Position numbers and translations under genes: made by a program | Part shown: piece by piece, positions 42,706 through 54,852 of the stretch | Layout of the letters: every line of letters starts with the position of its first letter | Position numbering within the stretch: the stretch's first letter is position 1 | NCBI GenBank assembly: GCA_963565915.1 | Contig: OY751491.1 | Coordinates: 806,001 to 870,000 of the forward strand | DNA length: 64,000 nt | Direction: 5' to 3' | Source of the DNA: Entoloma clypeatum | Taxonomy: Eukaryota > Basidiomycota > Agaricomycetes > Agaricales > Entolomataceae | Notes under the pieces: model-generated | What the model was told of the DNA's origin: nothing | Seen by the model: only the letters and a program-made list of their open reading frames with translations | The model's database searches: none

Positions 42706-44311
42706 CACTCCCCCACATCCTCTAGAGGAATCTGATTGGATTCCTCAGGAATGTCTGAGGAATGTCGGAATCCTTTCGGAATCTGGGAGGAATTTTAAAA
42801 ATCATTGGAATCTGATCGGAATCTGCTCGGAATCCACTTGGAGTCTGCTCGGAATGACATATTCCAATCAGAATTCTAAATAAGCCTTTATTTCATAATT
42901 ATATTATAAATGAATTAATATACACTAAATAATAACAAAAAACTCTTCCCATCCTGGCAAGGGGCGTGAGGCGGGGACACACCATTCAGTTGACAGATAA
43001 AAATTCAATCAATCAATTACCCCCGCATAAGGCAGGGGAACATGATATATACACATTACAAAAATTAATTAATAACCCCCCACATAAGGCGGGGGGACAT
43101 ATGAGGCAAGGGGGATAGGTATGCAACAAGGGGGTGCGACAGGGGAAGGGAGGGGACATGGTGATTGTTCGTGGCGCGTCAGGGCGCGCAGGTTTGGGTG
43201 GCAACGGGCCATTCGTGATGGTGGTCTGTGGAGGGGTGGTCAAGGCATTGGGCACAGAGGCGGGGAGGTGGCTGCATTTGGTGACGTGGCAGGGCGGGGA
43301 GTACTTGGAAGGTTGGATGAAGCGGGGCATACGGGCGTGAGGTGCTTCCTGCTCGTGGGTGACATGCAGGTGTCAGAGCGCGTCCTGTGATGTGGCACAA
43401 CGGGGAGGGTGATTGGACGGCGGCTGGGGCATGCAGGGCGCAGCATGGGAACTCCCATGGGGACACGGCAGCTGTCAGGGCCAGGCGCGTGGCTGACATG
43501 TCTGGGGGTGTCACTGGTCACCTTCCCTGATGTGGGATGGCAGGGCGGGTTGGGTGGCATTTCCAGGAGACGAGGGGCATGCCTGGAGCAAGAAGGAGGG
43601 GTGGGTGGGCTCTGGGGGTTTGTGCACATAGGCGGGGAGGTGGGGAGAGGGCAGTGGAGGGTGGGTGGTGGTAAAAGGCAGCTGGACGGCGGCTGGGGGG
43701 TGTTGTTGGCTGTGTGCTGTGAGGTGGCACAGTGGGGAGGGTGGTTGTGGCGTTGCACAGTGCTTTGGTGACATGTCAGGACAAGGGCAGCTGGGGTGAG
43801 GTCGGGAGGGGGCAGCGCACAGGGGGCAGCCTTGCTTGTCGTTTTTCTGTGACATGAAATGGCGAGGGCAGCTGGGCGACATATCAGCCATTGGCGCTAG
43901 TCGTCTGGTCTGTCAGTGCATGGGGAACGAGGGTTGAGGTGGGCTTACCAGTTGCAGCCAACGACGCTGGGCGTGGTGGTCAGCGGGTGTTACCCTGGAT
44001 GCATGTGAGGTGGTGGATGAGAGGAAAGGGTGGTGTGTTGTTTGGTTTGTTATTTGTGATGGCCCTCAGGAATTCCCGAGGGGTGCATTCCAATGGCATT
44101 CCTATGGAATTCCATAGGAATTTCTATAGGAACTTGAGCATTCCAAAAGACAATTCCTATCAGAATCCAATCGGAATCCTCTCGGATTCCTGTCAGAATT
44201 TTACAGCCATTTTCTCTCAAATACATGGCTGAAATTCTGATAGAAATCTGATCAGATTCCTATTGGAATCAAAAATTCCGATCGGATTCCGCCAGAGGAT
44301 GTGGGGGAGTG
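42706..44311. mobile_element. Non-autonomous DNA transposon, 1.6 kb
   Basis: Perfect 18-bp inverted ends CACTCCCCCACATCCTCT (42706-42723 and the complement at 44294-44311). Subterminal regions are dense in GGAATCYGAT-type words in opposing orientation (42720-42860 and 44060-44290). The interior (43090-44040) is G-rich and noncoding. It interrupts a WD40-like gene. No clear target duplication was found, so the superfamily is open. Confidence 0.65.
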
Positions 44312-44844
44312 TGAATACCTCAGTCTGCAGCCCATAAAGATGTCAAAGCGACTGCTACAAACCATCAGCCAATGAACTGACGCATCCACACAAAACATCT
44401 TGATACTCCCGGCCTGGCTGGCAACTGCGAGGTGGTAGTTGACTGGATCATATGCCTGCGCTTCCACAGCATCGTTGAAATCAAATACAGATGAGGTGAC
44501 TTGGTTCTTCCATTGAAACCACTTGACATCGTGCAGGTCAGAACGCCTGCAACTGCATTGGAGGAATATAACGAATAATGCACATCCCTTTCTGCCGCCT
44601 TTGGGCACAAAGACACCAAGCCTGCACCAGTTCTGACGCAGATCAAGAGAAATTCATCAGCTGTGTGCTTGCCATAAACCCACCCTAATGTCATAACTTG
44701 ACCCCATTTAAGCCCTTGAAGGATCTGTTCACATTTAGCATCCTCGATATTCCAGATCTGAAGGCAGTTGTCATCTCCTACCATAGTGTGAAGAAGATGT
44801 CTGCATGAGAACACAAGATATTCGCACCTGCACTCAACAATCAT
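44312..44844 (-). pseudogene. WD40-like gene remnant, upstream part
   Basis: Contains TMVGDDNCLQIWNIEDAKCE, a clear WD-type blade, then GQVMTLGWVYGKHTADEFLL and, in another frame, YDPVNYHLAVASQAGSIKMF. Frame changes show decay or unmodelled introns. Stops at the 1.6-kb transposon. Confidence 0.6.
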
Positions 44845-45173
44845 TTGCCATCTTTAGAGAAAAGGAGGGCATCAACAGCGCCTTTTGAACCCTTGAGTTC
44901 AGCATGCATAGAATACTATTCAAGACATAAATCTAGGGCCTAAGGCAATTGGGGGTTAAAGAGGATGCACCGTTGGAATAGACATTCTTGGGGGATGGAA
45001 AAGAAGCCGTGGATGTGTGGTTGATTGAGGAGAGAGAAAACAATAAGGCTGATGGTGGTAGGACAGAATCAAAGGCTTAAATATGGAGAACAGACAAAAA
45101 AAATGAACAATGAACTGAGAAAAAGACAGGGTGGTGTTTAGAAGAAAGGGTCCCTTCAGAGTCCAATCTGTCC

Positions 45174-45400
45174 CTTTGTTGGCCCCCCTTTGAGAGTGAG
45201 TGTCAATTGTCCTGTGCTCCAGGTATAAGGGGTTTGGATCAGCCTTTATATACATGCCCACTTCCCTATATCCACCCTTTGTTGGCCCCCTTTGAGAGTG
45301 AGCATCGCAGCAAGAACAAAGTAAGACAAATCATCCTGTGCTCCAGGTATAAGGGGTTTGGGTCAGCCTTCATATACACACCCACTTCCCTACATCCACT
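45174..45400. repeat. Tandem duplication of a promoter-like segment
   Basis: Two direct copies, about 45174-45277 and 45278-45400, sharing TTTGAGAGTGAG, CTGTGCTCCAGGTATAAGGG and a TATATACA or CATATACA box, with a 23-bp insert in the second. They lie just upstream of the ORF at 45404. Confidence 0.6.
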
Positions 45401-45403
45401 AAG

Positions 45404-45859
45404 ATGCAGCCTTATGTTCAGCGACCCCATCCCCTCATTAGTGCTCGGATCAAGTTTGTACCTGAGCTCCCTTCCCATTGTATTAACTGGACTCCCGAGC
45501 GCATTGCATATTCCATTGCAGAACGGGGACAACATGAACAAGCAGATAACAATCAAAGTGATGCGCAGGACGCAGACACAGTTTCTGACTCCACTGCCAC
45601 CAATTCCGCTTCCCACACCAATCTCACTTCGGATCAGATGACCACTCTGGTGAATCCTGGACAGCTTATTCCACCAGCCAGTCTTCGGCCAATGCCACAA
45701 TCCTGCATCAATAAGATTCCAAAGCCACCTGGGGAGCCAGGCCGACCAGGCTCTGGAGGCTTCACAGTTGAAAGTGTGCTGATGCACACTCACAGCTGGA
45801 CAAAGGAAACCGTTGTTGAACTGACGGTGCGTTCTGATGCTTGCGTGATTGAGAATTGA
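45404..45859 (+). CDS. Unknown ORF, Agaricomycete repeat-family-like
   Basis: 151 residues from ATG 45404 (MQPYVQRPHPLISARIK). Ser/Thr/Gln-rich middle, then INKIPKPPGEPGRPGSGGF, a motif I recall from multi-copy hypothetical proteins in mushroom genomes where it precedes a longer domain. Ends soon after (ELTVRSDACVIEN), so it may be a first exon or truncated. Confidence 0.45.
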   Translation: MQPYVQRPHPLISARIKFVPELPSHCINWTPERIAYSIAERGQHEQADNNQSDAQDADTVSDSTATNSASHTNLTSDQMTTLVNPGQLIPPASLRPMPQSCINKIPKPPGEPGRPGSGGFTVESVLMHTHSWTKETVVELTVRSDACVIEN

Positions 45860-47697
45860 GACTCACTATCCATCTCTTGGATCCAGTATGCTGTTTGCGC
45901 CAAAGCTCACGAAAGACTTGACATGAAAGTCAGTTACTGAAGCCAAAACGTGCAGGTCATACAACAGATCTGCAATCAGGTCTGAGCATATTCAACCTAT
46001 GGTTCTGACAAGGCTGAACTGCTTGATTAGATGGAAAATCAATGGCCTTTTTTGAAGGAATATCATCATTGCTGGCCCATCCGCAGCATGCTGAAAATGG
46101 TACTGAAAATACTCATCTGAGGCCTCTCGGCAGGCGCATACAAAGGAGTTGAACAGGCGCTTCCGAGCTGCTGCGAGAGGTGTGACGCCATCTCCCACCT
46201 GACATTGTATTGTATGTGCCCTCAATCTGTATGTACTCCATATATAAAGTCATCTCACGGTGGTCCCTTATGATGGAGAGCCAAGCTTTGTGAATGTCTA
46301 TGGTTGGTGGGACCTCATGAAAGCTGTTAAATTCAATACTGGTAAGTGGGCTGCTGCATAGCACGGCAATATCCAAGTTTGTATCTAAAATATGTGACAT
46401 TCGTGTGGAGAAACAGATGGCGACCGCTTTCTTGGCATCCTCCCCCCTTCTGTATCAATGAGTCTGTCTGCGCAGGTTTTGAAGTAAGTTGGTAGATGAA
46501 TGAGAAATTATGAATGTCTTTCTGACTGTCATAAAAACGGGTATGTGTTTCCGAACGAATGGTGGTACTAGGATATTGAGAGCACTGTGTCCATGCTGGG
46601 AATGAGAATGGAAATGTGCCCTCTGATGCGTTGTTCTCTTGCTCAAGCTCACCCTCATGCTATAGCACCAATGTCATGAGCTTCCCCCCTTCATTCACTC
46701 CTGCATCCAGCATACCTTCAAAGCCACTTCTAGAGTGCCACTTGTTTTTTTGGCCTCTGTATCGCTAACTGAACCATCAGCAAACACTGTGGTCTCCTGC
46801 TTGAAGAAAATGGGTCAATGATACAACCCCACTTCAACATGACAATCCACCCCCTTTGTACCTGGGATACGGCCTTTTGGACCTAGGTCAGACCTCTCTG
46901 TGGAGCTCAATGACTCTGGACGGGCATAATCTTCCAGGGCTGATGCTGCGCAGAACATATCAAATCTCGACAAGGGGCCCAACTTTGACATCAAGTGAGC
47001 AGACCAGATGGGGTGATTTAGGAGACGTAGGGTGGGCAACCAAGGTGATTCTGGCTTAAATGCAGACAGTGCGACCAGGCCCTTTGCTGTTGGAGGACCC
47101 TTTGTTCTTTGAAATGCCACAAAGGGTTGATTATGGGAGGCCACAAGATTCATGCCTATCCTGGTCCTCCAGAAAGTGCCCCAAGGTTTGAGAGTCAATG
47201 ACAAAGGCTTCCCGGTTGACATGGATTTTGATGTGCACAATATTGGATGATCAATTGTTTGAATTTTGAAACAGCCCTGCCTATGCCAGTCTTTCAGATT
47301 GGGCAGTCTGTCAAGCGAACCCAATTTGTTTGCTTCGCTGGTAATCGTGTATCACAGAGGTGATGTTCAACAATTAATGATTTGATTAGACATCACATTG
47401 GAACCATGTGACAAAGGGATCTGATTGGCTGTTTGCCCCTTCAAAAAGAGTTCCTCCTCCCGAAGACCCTGATTGATGCACTGTTTGGTAGTAGGGTTAG
47501 CCAGCCATCATGTCGCGTTTTCATGTGATCCAGAAAATGAAAACACCCCAGGTTTGTATAATCCACCACTGGAGCTGGGTAACAGAAACAGTGACAACAA
47601 ATTAGACAATAATGGCAAACAATATGTCGTCTTCCACCAGCCTTGACGTAATCCCAATATTATGCCCCTTCTGGAATACATTGATTCACATTGTCAA
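45860..47697. other. No confidently supported gene
   Basis: Short frames on both strands (for example minus 46113-46400 and 46815-47324, the latter 169 residues) lack recognisable domains, and I could not join them into a credible spliced model. Likely decayed gene sequence. Confidence 0.4.
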
Positions 47698-49257
47698 ATG
47701 ACATCAGAATTTGGTGTGCATCGTCTGGGTGCAAGCCCTCGTGAATGCATCCAACATGCAGCTGCTCGCGACTAGTGTTTGAAAGTCCAGTCCAGTCCGG
47801 TTTTTTGCCCAAAAAATTAAGAACCTAGAACCAAGACTGGTTGAGTGGTTTCTCCAAAATACTGAAACCAGGACTGGACTGGTCAAAGACTGGTGAATCA
47901 GTCTTTCCTTTCTCAAAAAAGTAAACCAGGACTGGTTCGAACTGGTTTAAACTGATTATTATCCAATTTATTAAAACTGTTTCAAAGTATCATTTATAAC
48001 ACATTTCAAAACATTTTATAGAAGCTTTGATGAACAAAATATATGTGAATTTATATGAACCTGTGTGAACCTATGACCAGTTTACATTTTTTGAGTCTCA
48101 AATCAAGACTGGTGTTGAACCAGTCTTCTTTTTTTCCAAAATTTGAAGAACCTGAGACTGGTCAATCCTCAAAAATCTGAAACTTGAGACTGCAGTTCAG
48201 TTTCTCACCAGTCTTTACCAGTCTGGTTCTGGTCCAGTTCTAGGTCTTTGAGACTGGACTTCAAAACACTACTCGCGATGGAAAGGATGTTCCTGCTGCG
48301 CTACCCAAAAATTTCTATGACCCCACTTTTCTGTTGAACACACTTCAGCAGGTGAAAGCTCGGCTTCACCTCAAGGACAATGTGTACTTGCCCCCACTCC
48401 ATATCTTCAGGTAGGTAGCCTGACTCAGAATTCATTGAATCTTTGTTGTGGGACTGACAAATCTGTACCAGGGAAGGATGATTCTAGGACATTTCCCCCC
48501 GCATGTAGCTTGTAACTACATTTTTTCATAATGTCATGTGAATGAGATTATATATCATCAGCTTGAAATCGCCTCACCCAGCACTGGATGATATGGCAAA
48601 GCTGCCCACACATGTCTGCCACTGTACTTCTCATTGATGCAACCAGAAATTTACTGCGGCAGGGGAGATTGGCCCACAGGTCGACCCCCACACCTTCCAT
48701 GAGCAGGCACAAGATGATACAAATGCACAAATTTGTTTGATGGCAGAAGAAGCTCAAACATGGATCCAGCATGCCCTCCAAACACAGCAGGAGGGGATTT
48801 CACGGACCCTGCAAAAGATGTTGATATCCAATAAGGGAGAGGTCGCAGCCACTCTAGAGCCTTTGCCTTCCACCGATTGTCCCAAGATTACCAGTGTTCA
48901 AAGGACCCTCGACTTTATTACATATCTGCATGAGGAAATCTCATCGCTTCACACTGAAATTGACCACCTCAAGCTACAACAATTGGGAAAGGAACACCAT
49001 GAATTTTCAGCCACCTTGGAGAAAATCAAGAGACTGCAGATGTCTTCTGCACATCTTCAAAAGAGATTGTACATGGCAAGTGGTTGATCAACCATCCACA
49101 AGGTTATCCAAATGCGCATGGCCACACAGTCACACTTTGCGGAACTCAATGAGCGACTGGAATGTTCCTTTCATGCCTGGAGCACAAAGCTCCAAATGCT
49201 TGATCAGGAGCGGGACACTGACTGCAAGCATGGCATCTTGGAGTTTAACACAGGTTA
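47698..49257 (+). pseudogene. Unknown coiled-coil gene split by MITE 3
   Basis: Frame MTSEFGVHRLGASPRECIQH joins exactly across the MITE into AAARDGKDVPAALPKNFYD and LQQVKARLHLKDNVYLPPLH; an intron probably follows (GTAGGT at about 48411). Next exon about 48660: EEAQTWIQHALQTQQEGISR, LHEEISSLHTEIDHLKLQQL coiled coil, TGA at 49085-49087, then more of the same frame (HFAELNERLECSFHAWSTKL). MITE plus nonsense make it a pseudogene; the family is not recognised. Confidence 0.5.
47773..48271. mobile_element. hAT-type MITE, copy 3
   Basis: 499 bp, same ends and orientation as copy 2. 8-bp flanks CTCGCGAC (47765-47772) and CTCGCGAT (48272-48279) match at 7 of 8. Inserted in the coding frame of the gene at 47698-49257. 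Confidence 0.87.
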
Positions 49258-49766
49258 GACTGTGTACCTACTGCCTTTAATGAATTGCTGAGGCGTTTAC
49301 TGTTGCAGAATATCATTTCGAAAATAAATTGGCCAACACTCTGCCCATTCTGCAGCTGGTGGCCCTCATGGCCACAGTATGCCATGTACTTCTTGGTCTA
49401 TCCTGCTGAGGGTGTTTGTGGCTCTTCTCAATAGTGCAATACATTGTCCAGAGCACCATTTTCCAGGCATCAAACACCAAGAATCTCGGTCCATACTTCA
49501 CAAACTTACTCACACGAAGCAATTCATGGATGACATGCTCGGCGACTGGAACAGCCTGTACCAGTCCCCCAAGTATGTCAGCCACCACTACCAATTCCCA
49601 AGGTTGTGCGTCAGATGCCAAGACCACGCTCGGGCCAAAAGAATGAAACCGTCCCACCTCAAGGGCGGCACATGGCTTAAGGATGTGGGTCACTCCCAAT
49701 CCCTCACGGCTCAAATGGTTCATGGCCTCACCAGTCATGCCCCAATTGGCCATTATAGACGCCAAT
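49258..49766. other. Gene-like but unassigned
   Basis: Frames on both strands (150 residues minus 49313-49765; 133 residues plus 49379-49780) compete and neither has a recognised motif. The region ends at the 5'-truncated gypsy D1. Confidence 0.4.
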
Positions 49767-49776
49767 GTATTGAAAC

Positions 49777-50380
49777 TTGATCTATGAGATTACCACAAGG
49801 TTTTGCCCTACCACTGAAGTGGAATGGGCCAGAGCTAAGATTGAAGGGTTCAAACAGAACCAGATGAAGACAGACGATTGGATCACGCAGTTTGGAACAC
49901 TGGCGATCAAAGGGAAAATTGAGGATCATCATGGGATTTCCTTACTGGAGAGAAATGCCCGGGACTCAATCATACAGCAATTATTTCAGCAAGGAAGACG
50001 TCAGGACACCATGCAGGAAACCATTGAGGAAATCTCAGCCATCAGAAGGGCTGAAGAGAATTACGCCATGAGGCAAGGAATGAGGCAGGGACCTCAAAGA
50101 CAAGGGAACCAATGGGGAAATCGCCCCCAGAATCAGCAAGCACCGCGGCCGCAAGGCCAGAATAATTTTGGAAGGCCCTTTGGGCAACAACAGAATGGGG
50201 GGTACCGTCCCCAGCAAAATGGTCAGCAGCAACAATGACGGGATCCGAACATGATGAACATCGACACAAACCAGCGACAAGCTCCTGGTAACTGCTATAA
50301 CTGTGGTGGCCAGGGGTGTTTTGCCCGAGATTGCAGGCAGCCGCAGCGCAGGGTGCAAGTGGCAATGATTGAACAAATTG
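49777..50380 (+). pseudogene. D1 Gag C-terminal half
   Basis: ITTRFCPTTEVEWARAKIEGF through a Gln/Arg/Asn-rich linker (QGNQWGNRPQNQQAPRPQ), a TGA at 50236-50238, then MNIDTNQRQAPGN and a knuckle CYNCGGQGCFARDC in which the usual His is Cys. Nearly identical to D2 57045-57650. Confidence 0.8.
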
Positions 50381-50757
50381 ATGAACACAGGAAGGTATCA
50401 CAGGTCCAATTATTTAAGGAACCACTATTTAGATCACAAAGGGTGCAGGCACCAAACCCAATAGTTATCAATGGCAAAGAGGAGTACAATGTCGCTAAAG
50501 TTATTGACTCAAGGTTGAAGAGAGGAAAGCTGGAATATTTAGTGCAATAGGAAGGCCTGACTCCGGACCACAACATGTGGGAACCCAAGGATCACCTGGA
50601 ACATGCCAAGGAAGCGGTGGAGGACTTTTTTAAATTAAACCCAAATGCACCCCGGCGCTTATGCGCAAACATCTTTGAAGGATTAAAATTTATACCATAT
50701 GAGAATTTCATGGACACCCCGGACGACATCATATCTCGCCTGGAAGTTGAGATCTAG
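50381..50757 (+). pseudogene. D1 integrase end and chromodomain
   Basis: After the deletion junction (EHRK/VSQVQLFKEPLF): the integrase C-terminus, then a chromodomain EEYNVAKVIDSRLKRGKLEY, LVQ, TAG at 50548-50550 where Trp is expected, EGLTPDHNMWEPKDHLEHA. D2 lost this part of its pol to A2, so D1 is the only view of the D chromodomain here. Confidence 0.8.
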
Positions 50758-50768
50758 AAAGGGGGTAA

Positions 50769-51086
50769 TGTTATGATCGTATTTTCACTTTTCACTTTAT
50801 CTCATCTTATCTTGATCTTACCTTATCTACATCGTGTCGTACATGAGGACATCTTATCATTATCACACAGCAGAATGTGAAGGATCCGGAGTCGCGCAGC
50901 GTGACGCTGCCTCAACGCAGCCTCATGGTTTTTACATATATAAGTAGGGTACTTTCACTTGTATTCAATAGCTTGTTCTCTTGAGATTTCCGCTGGGTCT
51001 CTTGGCAATACAGTTCTCTTATCACTTCTCCACTTTGTTCCTAAGTTTGGGCTCGCGACATTGTTTGACTTAGCGTCGCCTCAACA
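50769..51086 (+). repeat. 3' LTR of gypsy D1
   Basis: 318 bp, TGTTATGATC...CTCAACA, preceded by a purine run (AGAAAGGGGG). Homologous to 55822-56142 with small indels. Confidence 0.88.
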
Positions 51087-53914
51087 CAGTGGATTTCAAT
51101 CAATTATAAACCAGGTGAGTTGCAAGTGGATATGCTGAATGGGTTGAATTTACTGAAGAACAATGGCCAGGGGAGTATGAAGAAACAATTGCGTGAGCAT
51201 GGCACTGCTCTTCCAATCTCCGGGCATACTTTACAAAGATATCATGTCCTCAGGTTATCAGGTATTGCACCGGGATGTTAAAAGCCTCATACATTGTCAA
51301 GCCTGGGATACACTAAACACAGATGCACTGCTACTCCAGGAGGAAACAGATATAGGAAATGTGGACATGTTGGACAATGCTGATGGTGAGTATGCCCTTT
51401 CTTCTGGGACCGAGATGCAGATCCCCCACGAGATATACAAACCATTTCGGCAGAGGCTCCCAAATTGGTATTCCATACCCTTGCATGCCAAATTCCCATC
51501 CACTATTCATCTCAAAGGTGTCTCCTTTTCTATCAAGAAGGAAACAGTGGGGTGCTTCTGAAGGAACCTCATACCCCTTGCTGCATTGAAAAAATCATTT
51601 GATTGCCACAAAACCTTGCCAACCAGGGTACATGGGTCACTGTATGCTTTTACAAGACAGCGACGGTTCGCAAAGACCCATATTGAGACTATCCTCACCT
51701 CAGAGCCAGTATTTGGAGCATGAATTCGGAATCATTGATCGAGGTTTTTCCCATTGATATGATTGAGACCCACTTTGCCAGATGTGTTGTTTGGGAAGGG
51801 AAAGATGTATCTGTCATTGTCTCTCAGCCAAGTATGTGCCACATTCTCTGCTCTTATCAGTGTTTCATTCCCTGAATGGCTTAGACTCTTGAATTGTGAG
51901 CGTGAAGTTGAACATAATGGCCATATTTCCACTCTTTATCACGATGGGTTTGCTAGTTACAAGAGTGGCTTTCCTTGGTAGAATTAGGACTTGCCCTTTG
52001 TGGTACAATACACTGAGATGCGAGGCGCACATGTACAGCATGTCAGCGTTCAACATGCCTGCAGAAAAGGGCATTTGAGCAATCAATATATGCCACCAAC
52101 ATCCTGGAGCCGATTCTAATGCAGTTGTCTGAAGGTTTGACTGAATCTCGAGTGTGCTTCGAGGTGTGGAAGCACTGCTGGGCAAGTGGAAAAGAAGGTA
52201 CAACATTTTTCTTGGGTTCAACATAATCTACTATGTATGTCTCTAGATTCATGATGAAAAGATCATCAATGGGCTCATTGTGGTCAAGTGGAGAAGACAA
52301 TTCTTCTTACTCTTTTTGGTATAATATAACCTGCATATTCTTCAAGAGGCATTGAATCAAGGGTGAGCAAAATGACGGGTTGCGCTTCGACAGCTTTCAG
52401 GCAACAGGTTGTGTGGCCTGCCATTGTTGGGTGGATGATTTTTCTTTTGGGCTTTCTCCTCCTGATGCCGCCTGCTCAAGCAGCATCTCTTCTGGACCTG
52501 TGCAGGAAGATCAACTTTTTCTCGTCCACCGCCCTTTGTTCGCCGTAATTGTATAGCTCAACGTGGTGGGTGGCTCAAAGGGGGGGGTTTTCTTTTCTGG
52601 GTATCGCGGCAGCATCAAAGAGCACCCCAGCAGTGCCACCCTGTCATCTTCTATGCAACACCGAGCCACATTTGCATCGCCTTTGTTCGCAGTCCATCTC
52701 CACTGCCATCTTTTTGCAACATAGATCATTGTTTTTCGCCTCAAACCATGAGTACACCAATTTGAGGGTTTGTTGCCCATTGTTTGTCTTCCCACACACC
52801 CCCACCACTTTCTTTCACTGCTATGGCTCTCCACAAGACAAGGTAAGCATGCTTTGCACCACCCAATGACTTCCTCATGAACCCCGTTCCTTTAGTGGCA
52901 TCTGTCGATGGCGATCAATAACTCTGGGACCAACAGAGATCTCACGGACCTGTGGCGACCTTGAACTCGTCATCTGCCTATATGAAGTGCTTCTGATTGA
53001 GGCAAAGGTTACAGATCTCATCTACAAGTGAGTGCTACCTCTGTTCTGTCAAATTTCCCCTGCTCAAAATTCAGGATGTGTCATCATTTGTACAGGGCCG
53101 ACCACACCACCCTGTGCGGCTATGATAGGACTGGCTGGCCAACTTTCACAGCCCATATTCAATGTGATGCACCTGAAGAAGACAGGATCTTCCTGTACTT
53201 TCTCAAGTGCATACCAAATGGCAAAAGCCGGGGTTGGCAGGAGATTGTGAGGCGTGTTATTCACAAAAAAAACCTCAGAGGCAAAAATTTAGATATCTGT
53301 TGTCTTGTACCAGTAAGCTTGTCTCATCTTTTTTCACCTTTTTTTGCCTGATTCATCTCTGCCAGTGTAATTAGCACCCATGCTGTTCAGCATTTTGTAA
53401 AATATTGTACATATTATATGTGCCTCCCCATCCCTCTCAAGCCCTTCATCCATTGCCGCCACAGCGAGTCTGCGATGACCCTCAGCGAGTTCCAGCGAGC
53501 GCACTTCAGAACATTGTCCTTCAATCGACTCCCAAGTCGATCGTTGAGTCACAGCATCTGTCCTTTGTCATGTGCGGCTTTCGTCACAGAGCACCATGAT
53601 CGGTGTATCTTTTGGTGTTTCTGGTGAAACCCTTTGAGAAATTCACCTTATGAAGTCCTTTAATTTCATTTGAAGGGTCTCAATAGGTTCACATACAATG
53701 AATCAATAGCATATATATATTACATATAGTTTAAATTGTGTTTGAGGGAACTCATGATGCACTGTTTATCACGATTTACAGTGTGTTTTGATGCATCATT
53801 TTGGAGTACAGACTCTCTATCTATATAGCTCATGTATCTAACTGTTTATATCCTTACTATTAGCTTCTAAGTATCTCTACATAGGTTTAGAACCATTTTT
53901 ACCATGTGTAGTGC
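51087..53914. other. Decayed gene-like sequence
   Basis: Scattered coding-like pieces: plus 51120-51250 (ELQVDMLNGLNLLKNNG, SMKKQLREHGTALPISGHTL), 51720-51840 (SLIEVFPIDMIETHFARCVV), 52030-52200 (NILEPILMQLSEGLTESRV), and 53080-53300 (ADHTTLCGYDRTGWPTF, IFLYFLKCIPNGKSRGW) with a likely intron at 53028-53074. Frames change often. I could not name a family; transposon-derived ancestry is possible. Confidence 0.4.
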
Positions 53915-54832
53915 CATGGATTGGGCATTGACAGCACAAGTTTCAATGGCGTGCATTGCTCAGCATTGATGCCAAGCACTCTTGGCAATTGCCGAAGGTC
54001 GAACCATATATAAAGCCACAGCCAGGGAAACATTCCCACACTTTTTTTATCCCCCACCTCCACTCTACCCAGCCACTCCCCCTCCCCCCCCCCCAACAGC
54101 CACCCCTAGTGCACCACGACTTCCTCTAGTGCCCAATGGCCCCCTCTAATGCCCCTTCATGCCCAATGGCCCCTTCATGTGCACAATGACCCCCTCTAGT
54201 GCCCAATGGCCCCCCTCTAATGCTGGGTGCCCCTTCATGCCCAACGGCCACCCCTCATGTCCAACTGCCATGAGTCGTGCCCAGTGGCCCCAATCAGCAC
54301 ACAATGGCCCTCTCTAATGCCCAACAGCATCCACACATGTCCAGCACCCTCTCTTCTTGCTGAACGGCCCCTTTGCATGCACAATGGCCCTCTGTAATGC
54401 CCAACGGCACCTTCTCATGTGCAACACTCCCTACTCACATGCAATGGCCTCCCCTCATGCCCAATGGCCCGTACTAGCATGCAACAGCCCTCTGTAATGC
54501 CCAACGGCACCTTCTCGCACATCGTCTCGTGACCAACAGCCCCTCACTTGGCCCCACGGCTTTGACTCATGCCCAACAGCCCCCCGCTCACATCCAACTG
54601 CCGTGTCTCATGCCCAACACTCATTTTTATTATTATTAGTGTATTTACTGTAGTTACAACCAGTCTAGACCAGTTTGAACCAGTCCAGTCCAAGCAAAAT
54701 GACACCCTGAGACTGGTTTTCCCCGGTTTGGTCTCGGTCTCTTCTATTTCTGCATGATTGAAAGACCAGTCTGGTCTCGGTCCACCTGTTTTTGGAGGGA
54801 AAACCCGAACCAAACTGAACCCTCAAACACTA
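53915..54832. repeat. Composite repeat unit, copy 1
   Basis: GGGCATTGACAGCAC start, TATATAAA box, then minisatellite of CCCTCATGCCCAACGGCC-type units (54100-54600), then CAGTCTAGACCAGTTTGAAC and an end CTCAAACACTA like a hAT terminus. Copy 2 lies at 54853-55726. Confidence 0.6.
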
Positions 54833-54852
54833 CTGACCACCTCCACATTGCC

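Larger units (their letters stand above)
49767..51086 (+). mobile_element. Ty3/gypsy D1, 5'-truncated and internally deleted
   Basis: Begins abruptly at GCCAATGTATTGAAACTTGA, the same place where homology with D2 starts (about 57031). Contains the gag second half, then an internal deletion from just after the zinc knuckle to the end of integrase, a chromodomain, and a 3' LTR. No 5' LTR. Confidence 0.85.

Noticed and set aside
43090..44040. Gly/Arg- or Pro-rich ORFs in the 1.6-kb transposon
   Set aside because: Arise from G-rich repetitive DNA on both strands at once; no domain.
49313..49765. 150-residue minus-strand ORF as a gene
   Set aside because: An overlapping plus-strand frame is equally long and neither has a recognisable motif or start context; left as unassigned.
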